A DNA stretch of 46,357 nucleotides, from positions 1 through 46,357 of the forward strand of contig NZ_JAGISH010000021.1 of assembly GCF_017813235.1 (NCBI RefSeq), in the 5' to 3' direction. The notes beneath the pieces were generated by a model, which was given only the letters and a program-made list of their open reading frames with translations, made no database searches and was not told the DNA's origin. The position numbers were made by a program, and so were the translations under genes. Source of the stretch: Sagittula salina. Its GTDB lineage: Bacteria; Pseudomonadota; Alphaproteobacteria; Rhodobacterales; Rhodobacteraceae. Of the stretch, positions 41,352 to 46,357 are shown piece by piece; positions within the stretch are counted from its first letter, which is position 1, and each line of letters begins with the position of its first letter.

Positions 41352-41512
41352 TGAGCTGGACCTCGTCGTCGCGTCCCACCAGCTTGTCCTGCGACCTTTG
41401 CCAACTGCAACCTTGATCGGCTATCAAAGCTAAACGCGGTGGACTTCGAAGGCCGATAGACATGCAAAATTCTGAAGATGCGCATCAAATGACTGCGACT
41501 GGGTAGATTGCA
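41352..41512. other. divergent promoter region of the helicase/PLD cluster
   Basis: About 160 bp, more AT-rich than the surroundings, between two genes that both start with TTG. It must hold promoters for both directions. No exact -35/-10 pair or repeat stood out by eye. Confidence 0.45.
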
Positions 41513-43870
41513 TTGAACCCGGTTGATCTTGTTTCATCAGCTCCATGGACACGAGTCGTTCTTACGACCTACGCGCTCAGCCTGTCCTTTTTCGAAGCAG
41601 TTATCCTCGATGCTTTGCTTCGCGGGCGGGCGCGCGGCGCGCTTATCTTGTCCGACCTGGAGGGGGTTCGGGCAGCGCTGAGTGAAGAGGGCGCACGCCG
41701 CGTCGGTCGGGACTATGAAATCTCGCCCGTCGTTTGCAACCGGCCGGGAGTCTTCCACCCGAAAATCAGTGTTCTGTCGAATGACGACGACACACATCTT
41801 TTGGTTGGATCAGGGAATCTGACGTTTTCAGGTTGGGGTGGAAACCTCGAGGTCATCGAACATTTGCATCCCAGCTTTGCTGCCGATGCTTTCGATGACG
41901 GCGCGGCCTTCTTTGAGGCCTTGGCGACGTCGGATGCCGTACAGACCACCGATGGAAATGCTTGTCGAGAGGTGGCAACGGACCTTCGGAAAGCGGCAGA
42001 GCGCGGCCAGCGCAATGGCCAGTTTCGGCTCTTGCATAGTCTTGACGCCCCGATTGCCGAACAGATCGCTCTTTATGCCGAAGAGCTAGGCGGTGCGACG
42101 CGCATCGCTGTGGCATCGCCTTATTTCGATTTGGATGGAAATGGCATCTCGAAGCTGGAGGCAATGACCAATTGCGACAATTTCGTTCTGCACTCACACC
42201 CGTCTGGTAGCGTCGGCGCCGGTATTGCCCCGCCTTGGCCATATGCCTCGAAACAGCAATGGGAGCCAGTGACGCTCTCCCATTTGCGCGGTGATCATCG
42301 CAGGCTACACGCCAAGACGATGGAGGTTCAATGCAAGCAAGGCCGGCTCCTTGTAGCGGGCAGCGCCAACGCCACGAACGCAGGACTGTTTGGCAACAAC
42401 ATCGAAGCCAGCGTCCTCAGGGTGCAGCAGGACACTAAGTTGTATTGGCAGACATCGGTTGGCACTCCGCCCGTCCGCTCAGCCCCCGATGACGAAAAGG
42501 AAGCGGATACCGAAGCCGAGTTGGGCGTTCTACATGCGAAATTGGAAGGAGACACGGTAGTCGGCCGCATCTTGAAGCCTCATGGAAGCGGCAAGATGCA
42601 GGCAAGCTTACGAAGCCCGCTGCGTTCGGCAGCTCTTGGAGAGATCGAAGCTGACGAACAGGGGCAGTTCAGTCTTTCGGCTGCGGGCTTCGAACTGGAC
42701 GCTCTCAAGACGGGCCGCCTCGTCCTGCGGCTGGAAAAGGATCGCGGCTCTTGGGAAGGATTTCTTTCAATTTCGGTCACCTTGGAACTAATTCGGAGAA
42801 CCGGCTCGATTGCATCGAAACTGATCGCCATGCTTGGCGGAACGGACACGCCCGAAGATGTGGCTGCGATTCTTGCTTGGTTTAAGGAAGATCCCAGGCG
42901 CCTTCCTGCTATCGCGTCGGTCAGCGGCGGCGGGTCGTCGGCTGCCGCGAATACCACCCAAGGCACGACCTTCATCACACTGAGCGATTTGACCACGGCT
43001 CATTTGACGTCAGCGCCACAATCCGGTGACCTGAGCGATCCGCAATTCGCCTGGCAGAGGGCGATGGCAATGATCCGGTCAAGTTTCGTGCAGATCCGTG
43101 GCCCTTGGCCAGATGCAGCCTCTGGAGGCGATGACGTCGATGAAGACGACGTGGAGGGCCTGAGCGAGCGGGCGTCAGCCCAGCAAAGGGCGAAAGACAA
43201 GTCGCGCAGGAATTTTTCGGAGCTTCTCGAGGTAATCCTCGACCCCGCGTTAAAAGGAGGGGCGGCCCCGCTAGCCCTGTCGTTGGCCCATTTCCTGACA
43301 GATCGCATACGACCCGAAACCCATGAGGTCCAATCTTGGGTGCGAAGGATCCTCCATCAAGTTTCGGACTTGTCCAGCCCGGAAGCTGACACGATTGTTG
43401 CCACTGCCTTGCTCTACCACGGCACACTTCAAGAGGGGTCAAGCCCAATCATGGCGCGGCGTTTCTTCCTCAAAAGGGGCGTCGATCTCAACAAGGTGAA
43501 GCTAGATCCCGACTGCATTCCGGCGTTTATTGAAGTGCTCAATCCGCAGGTAGACTTGGTGGCGGAGTTACACAGGGCGCAAATTGCCGTTACCATTGGG
43601 GAGCAAATCCATTCCTATCTTGAGGCGGCCGCGGGCCGCGGGCCTGACGATGGGTTCGACAGCCTGAAAAAGTCTCCTCATTGGCCAAGACTCCTTCGTG
43701 CTCTCCATAACCCAAACGATTTCGCCAAGATATCCGTTGTGGAAGAGGCTACGGGTCTCTGCCCACGGAAGCACATTCTTCTGCCCAGTGCAAAAAGGTC
43801 CGCCTTGAAGTCCGAAGGGGTCGCGGTGTGCGATTGCTGCGGTCGCGTCATCCTCAACAAGGATTGCTAA
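41513..43870 (+). CDS. PLD-family nuclease-like protein
   Basis: A 785-aa protein with two phospholipase-D-type HKD-like motifs in the N-terminal 300 residues: His82-x-Lys84 (VFHPKISVL) with GSGN (99-102), and His266-x-Lys268 (RRLHAKTMEV) with GSAN (283-286) and Glu299. Two such motifs make one active site in PLD-fold nucleases. The remaining ~480 residues are a helical region without a motif I can name; the end has a Cys-rich CDCCG. The start is TTG at 41513 since a TAG lies 9 bp upstream. It is followed 2 bp later by the next gene's start, forming an operon. The nuclease function is inferred from the motifs. Confidence 0.75.
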   Translation: MNPVDLVSSAPWTRVVLTTYALSLSFFEAVILDALLRGRARGALILSDLEGVRAALSEEGARRVGRDYEISPVVCNRPGVFHPKISVLSNDDDTHLLVGSGNLTFSGWGGNLEVIEHLHPSFAADAFDDGAAFFEALATSDAVQTTDGNACREVATDLRKAAERGQRNGQFRLLHSLDAPIAEQIALYAEELGGATRIAVASPYFDLDGNGISKLEAMTNCDNFVLHSHPSGSVGAGIAPPWPYASKQQWEPVTLSHLRGDHRRLHAKTMEVQCKQGRLLVAGSANATNAGLFGNNIEASVLRVQQDTKLYWQTSVGTPPVRSAPDDEKEADTEAELGVLHAKLEGDTVVGRILKPHGSGKMQASLRSPLRSAALGEIEADEQGQFSLSAAGFELDALKTGRLVLRLEKDRGSWEGFLSISVTLELIRRTGSIASKLIAMLGGTDTPEDVAAILAWFKEDPRRLPAIASVSGGGSSAAANTTQGTTFITLSDLTTAHLTSAPQSGDLSDPQFAWQRAMAMIRSSFVQIRGPWPDAASGGDDVDEDDVEGLSERASAQQRAKDKSRRNFSELLEVILDPALKGGAAPLALSLAHFLTDRIRPETHEVQSWVRRILHQVSDLSSPEADTIVATALLYHGTLQEGSSPIMARRFFLKRGVDLNKVKLDPDCIPAFIEVLNPQVDLVAELHRAQIAVTIGEQIHSYLEAAAGRGPDDGFDSLKKSPHWPRLLRALHNPNDFAKISVVEEATGLCPRKHILLPSAKRSALKSEGVAVCDCCGRVILNKDC

Positions 43871-43872
43871 CC

Positions 43873-45399
43873 ATGCCGTCAGTCGAGGACATGCTGATTG
43901 AAGCTCACCAGCAACTTGAAGCGCGGCCAGTAGCAGCCTCAAGGATGGCAATTGGTGGTGTCGACCCCCTAGGCCTACGGCAAATCAACTTCGATCTGAT
44001 GGATCAGGTACTTCCCGATCTGAACAACGTGGCTCGGCATGTACGTCCTTACATCGTCATGGCTTGGGCGTGGCGTCGGGTCAGAACAATCGTGAAGTCC
44101 ACCGGAATTAAAGGGGCCGAAGACGAACAGATGCGCGATTTTGTCGATCGCCTCGAAGCAATTTATGCATGGTCACAATTCTTGCACATGCCTCAGAGTG
44201 ACCTTCCTGGACGGCAAGCCATTCAGGAGTTGATGACCGCACCAAAATACCACTTCGGTGGTGCCCGATGGGTGGCACGCAGGGACATGCGACGTGAGTC
44301 CACTGGAATCATTTCGCCGCTGAATTATGGCCCAAGCCTTCGGACACTCGGTTGGCTATTTCCTGTCGAGTCCGGCATCGGCGTATTTCAGCCCAATCCA
44401 GACCTCGACCCGGTGATCGACGAATTCGAAGACGCCATTCGCACCGAGTTGACACATGACGCGTTCAATAAGTTTGGCCCAGTTACGGTATCACGAGAAG
44501 ATGCTGCCCGATGGGGAAAGTTGTGGGCACTGGACGGGGTCACCGAAGGAGAACGAGAGGTCGCGTTTGATCGTTTGGGTGGCGCTCACGCGTCGAGCGT
44601 CCGCCGCAAGGGAATTGCCCTGATTATAGCCGCGCATAAGGACCTGGCGGAGGCCGCGCCGACTGCTGACGCATTGCGCACTCGGATGGCGGACCTGCCG
44701 GCGTCTTGGCGCGAGGCGGCGCTTCGTCCGGAGATATCGACGCAATGGCGAGAGCTCCAGGTCAGACAGCTGTTTCGTCTCACTCTCGAAGGTCTTTTCC
44801 ATTGGACGGTCGGCACGTTGATGAAAGGGCCGATGACAACGCGACAGATTGCGCGCTCGTTCCTCGACGAGCTCGGCGCAGGTGCTGACCTCCCAAAATC
44901 AGCAATAAGTTGGGTGCCAGAGACCGCGCTTGCCGGAAACCCGGTCACACTGCTTCGAGACATCCAGACTGAACTGCAAAGACGTCCACGTGATCCTACG
45001 TTACTCGTTGCGGCTCTTATTCGTGGATTGGCATTCAGCTTAGCCGAGGCACCGAGAGAGGCGCATCAGTTTGAAAGTTCAGACAGGCTCCCGTTGGCGC
45101 GCGCACGAAAAGACGCCGATTCCTGGAAACATCTGGCTCCCAGGGATTTTCTTATTCGGCTGATCGAGAACTGGATCATGGCTCAACATGCCTATTGGTC
45201 GGTCGGGAGGGGCCTTGCCGATGCAAGAACCCGTGGGAAGCAAATCATGCGTCTGCGCATCGTTATGGATGAAGGCGGTTGGGCATTGACCCCAGGCACG
45301 ACAACGATGGGAAATCCGCCCCAGCCCACACCTGATCGGCTTGAAACTGCGGTCAGCCTCCTGACCGAGTGCCGTCGGTTTGAGGGGATCAATCCCTGA
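43873..45399 (+). CDS. unknown 508-aa partner of the PLD-family gene
   Basis: A 508-aa soluble protein beginning ATG 43873, two bases after the PLD gene stop, so co-translated with it. The N-terminal region reads VDPLGLRQINFDLMDQVLPDLNNVARHVRP with YIVMAWAWRRV, reminiscent of DUF6361-type proteins found beside helicase/PLD genes. The middle holds a long helical part with VRQLFRLTLEGLFHWTVGTL. No catalytic motif is visible. It may be a sensor or adaptor. The DUF6361 resemblance is a recollection of pattern, not a verified match. Confidence 0.6.
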   Translation: MPSVEDMLIEAHQQLEARPVAASRMAIGGVDPLGLRQINFDLMDQVLPDLNNVARHVRPYIVMAWAWRRVRTIVKSTGIKGAEDEQMRDFVDRLEAIYAWSQFLHMPQSDLPGRQAIQELMTAPKYHFGGARWVARRDMRRESTGIISPLNYGPSLRTLGWLFPVESGIGVFQPNPDLDPVIDEFEDAIRTELTHDAFNKFGPVTVSREDAARWGKLWALDGVTEGEREVAFDRLGGAHASSVRRKGIALIIAAHKDLAEAAPTADALRTRMADLPASWREAALRPEISTQWRELQVRQLFRLTLEGLFHWTVGTLMKGPMTTRQIARSFLDELGAGADLPKSAISWVPETALAGNPVTLLRDIQTELQRRPRDPTLLVAALIRGLAFSLAEAPREAHQFESSDRLPLARARKDADSWKHLAPRDFLIRLIENWIMAQHAYWSVGRGLADARTRGKQIMRLRIVMDEGGWALTPGTTTMGNPPQPTPDRLETAVSLLTECRRFEGINP

Positions 45400-45665
45400 C
45401 GAAGTTCCGTGGTAAGTCGACGCGGATTCACCATGTTTTGCAATGGGCCAAGTGGGCGTGCCGAAGTTGCCCTGCCTCCGGCACGCCCCGATGAAACGCA
45501 GCCGCATGCACGGCCACGCGGCCGGCGAAAACTCGAGCCGGCCTGGTGGGCTCCGAGCGGGTTCGCCGCCATCCCCACCGCCGCGCTCGATCCGGCCCAC
45601 AGTCCGGCGTCTCCCGCGGTCCCCGCGCTTATCGGGTCCGGGTCCCCTTCATTCGCCGCGAACGG
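45400..45665. other. intergenic region between converging genes
   Basis: About 265 bp. It holds a strong inverted repeat (45454-45488) and otherwise GC-rich sequence with ORFs that look like chance frames. Confidence 0.45.
45454..45488. terminator. 10-bp perfect inverted repeat, possible bidirectional terminator
   Basis: GGGCGTGCCG (45454-45463) pairs with CGGCACGCCC (45479-45488) around a 15-nt loop. It lies between the end of the PLD operon and the end of the RepB-like gene. There is no T-tract; it could instead be a protein-binding site. Confidence 0.4.
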
Positions 45666-46310
45666 CTACTCGGCGTCGGCGGCCTCGGCCGGCGTGATCT
45701 CGGTGATCGTCTGGAACTCGCCGAGGAACTCGGGATGGTTCTGCGCCAGGTAGCGCACGACCCGGGCGTTCCCGAGCAGCTTGCCGACATAGCCCTTGAT
45801 CACGGTCAGGTGCAGATGATCCTGGCCGTAGGTGTCCTGGATCGAGGCGATCCCCTCCTGCAGACGGGCCAGTTCCTGCTCCATGCGCGCCATGGCCTCG
45901 GGCGTGATGCCCTTGACCTTCTTCGGCTTGGAGGATTCGACCAGTTGGGCCTGCGGTGTTCCTGCCAGGATCGCGTTCACGTAGGCGACGGAATAGTTGT
46001 TGGCGTTGACCAACAGTTCGGCCGCCTCGATCTGGCGCATGGTCTTCATCTTGCGAAGCGCATCGAACACGGCATTCGTGCACGGCTTGTCTTTCAGGAT
46101 CGCGACAGCTTCTTCGCAGATGCCGTCCAGTAGGCGCGCCTTGCGTCGTATGCTGCTCATGTTGAGGTCGAGCGCGAGCGCGATCTTCTCTTCGGGAACG
46201 CCGCGCTCGATCGCTTTGCGGATCATCTTGTGTTCCTGGATCGGAGCGAGGCGGCTGACCTGTCTATTGTAGGTGAAGGCTGGACCTGTCCCGATTTCGT
46301 GCCGCCCCAA
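45666..46310 (-). CDS. RepB-family plasmid partition protein, N-terminally truncated
   Basis: The C-terminal two thirds of a RepB/ParB-type partition protein. Recognisable stretches are RLAPIQEHKMIRKAIERGVP, LDLNMSSIRRKARLLDGICE (helix-turn-helix region) and LRKMKTMRQIEAAELLV, with RVVRYLAQNHPEFLGEF at the end. The N-terminal ParB nuclease-like domain that normally precedes YNRQVSRL is absent. At 46281 the sequence changes to an IS-type end, so the ATG at 46310 lies in the inserted element and the intact protein ended before. Its presence suggests the element is or was a plasmid or phage-plasmid. The remnant may be inactive. Confidence 0.75.
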   Translation of the reverse strand: MGRHEIGTGPAFTYNRQVSRLAPIQEHKMIRKAIERGVPEEKIALALDLNMSSIRRKARLLDGICEEAVAILKDKPCTNAVFDALRKMKTMRQIEAAELLVNANNYSVAYVNAILAGTPQAQLVESSKPKKVKGITPEAMARMEQELARLQEGIASIQDTYGQDHLHLTVIKGYVGKLLGNARVVRYLAQNHPEFLGEFQTITEITPAEAADAE

Positions 46311-46357
46311 GTGCTCGTTTAGGCCACCTTGCGTTCGAAGGCGACAGGGCTTTTCCA
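46281..46357 (-). mobile_element. end of an IS3-family-like insertion sequence
   Basis: TGGACCTGTCCC begins here at the point where RepB similarity stops, and the last codons of a transposase follow on the minus strand. Only the 3' end of the element is in the window. The exact terminus and target duplication cannot be seen. Confidence 0.55.
46319..46357 (-). CDS. IS3-family transposase, C-terminal fragment
   Basis: The last 12 codons of a leftward gene, reading WKSPVAFERKVA and ending with TAA at 46321-46319. This is the usual end of IS3-family OrfB transposases (DDE integrase type). The rest lies beyond the window. Confidence 0.6.
   Translation of the reverse strand, partial: WKSPVAFERKVA

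Noticed and set aside
45546..46133. 195-aa plus-strand ORF opposite RepB
   Set aside because: It mirrors the RepB frame; the minus-strand protein has recognisable family stretches.

Overview
The window looks like a temperate-phage genome, or a phage-plasmid, from a high-GC alphaproteobacterium, most likely of the Rhodobacteraceae. The basis is the high GC content with strong third-position GC, a tail-tip cassette of the type shared with Rhodobacterales prophages and gene transfer agents (DUF2460, DUF2163, NlpC/P60, GTA TIM-barrel protein), and a RepB-type partition gene. No integrase, tRNA gene, rRNA gene or CRISPR array was seen. Both ends of the window run into damaged genes: a RecD-like helicase without its N-terminal half on the left, and a RepB cut by an IS3-like element end on the right.

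Layout. 1-3504: truncated RecD-like helicase and a Toprim/VirE primase-helicase. 3620-6150 (minus): an HNH nuclease and an ABC-type ATPase resembling the Septu (PtuA/PtuB) defence pair. 6151-6994: a gene-free block with two DnaA-box-like sites and eleven copies of a GGTTGGGAC-type repeat, a good candidate for a replication origin or control region. 6995-10132: RuvC-like resolvase, small phage proteins, and a ParB-domain/DNA-methyltransferase fusion. 10218-12248: a PD-(D/E)XK nuclease fused to a DUF2075 helicase. 12334-13286 (minus): two small accessory genes.

13398-38225 is the late operon on the plus strand: terminase small and large subunits, lambda-like head genes (gpW-like, portal, ClpP-like protease, decoration protein, major capsid, head-tail joining), tail genes, tail tip, fibre-like DUF2793 protein, and a lysis module (M15 peptidase, Rz/Rz1-like spanins). 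The tail chaperone gene has a textbook A AAA AAC slippery site, and the -1 frame stays open to overlap the tape measure start, so a G/GT-type frameshift product is predicted. Three antisense cargo cassettes interrupt the late operon at gene joints: a membrane protein plus nuclease-like pair (21053-22665), a secreted thermonuclease (23132-23578), and an XRE regulator / DUF4258 / unknown trio (29220-31040).

38403-45399, just after the lysis genes, holds a divergent cluster: a UvrD/HelD-like helicase with an inserted nuclease-like domain and a zinc-ribbon tail (minus), then a two-motif PLD-family nuclease and a 508-aa protein of unknown function (plus). I read this as a candidate anti-invader system. 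45666-46357 carries the truncated RepB and the IS end. Taken together, the element combines replication, packaging and lysis genes with at least five accessory modules that look like defence or phage-competition cargo.
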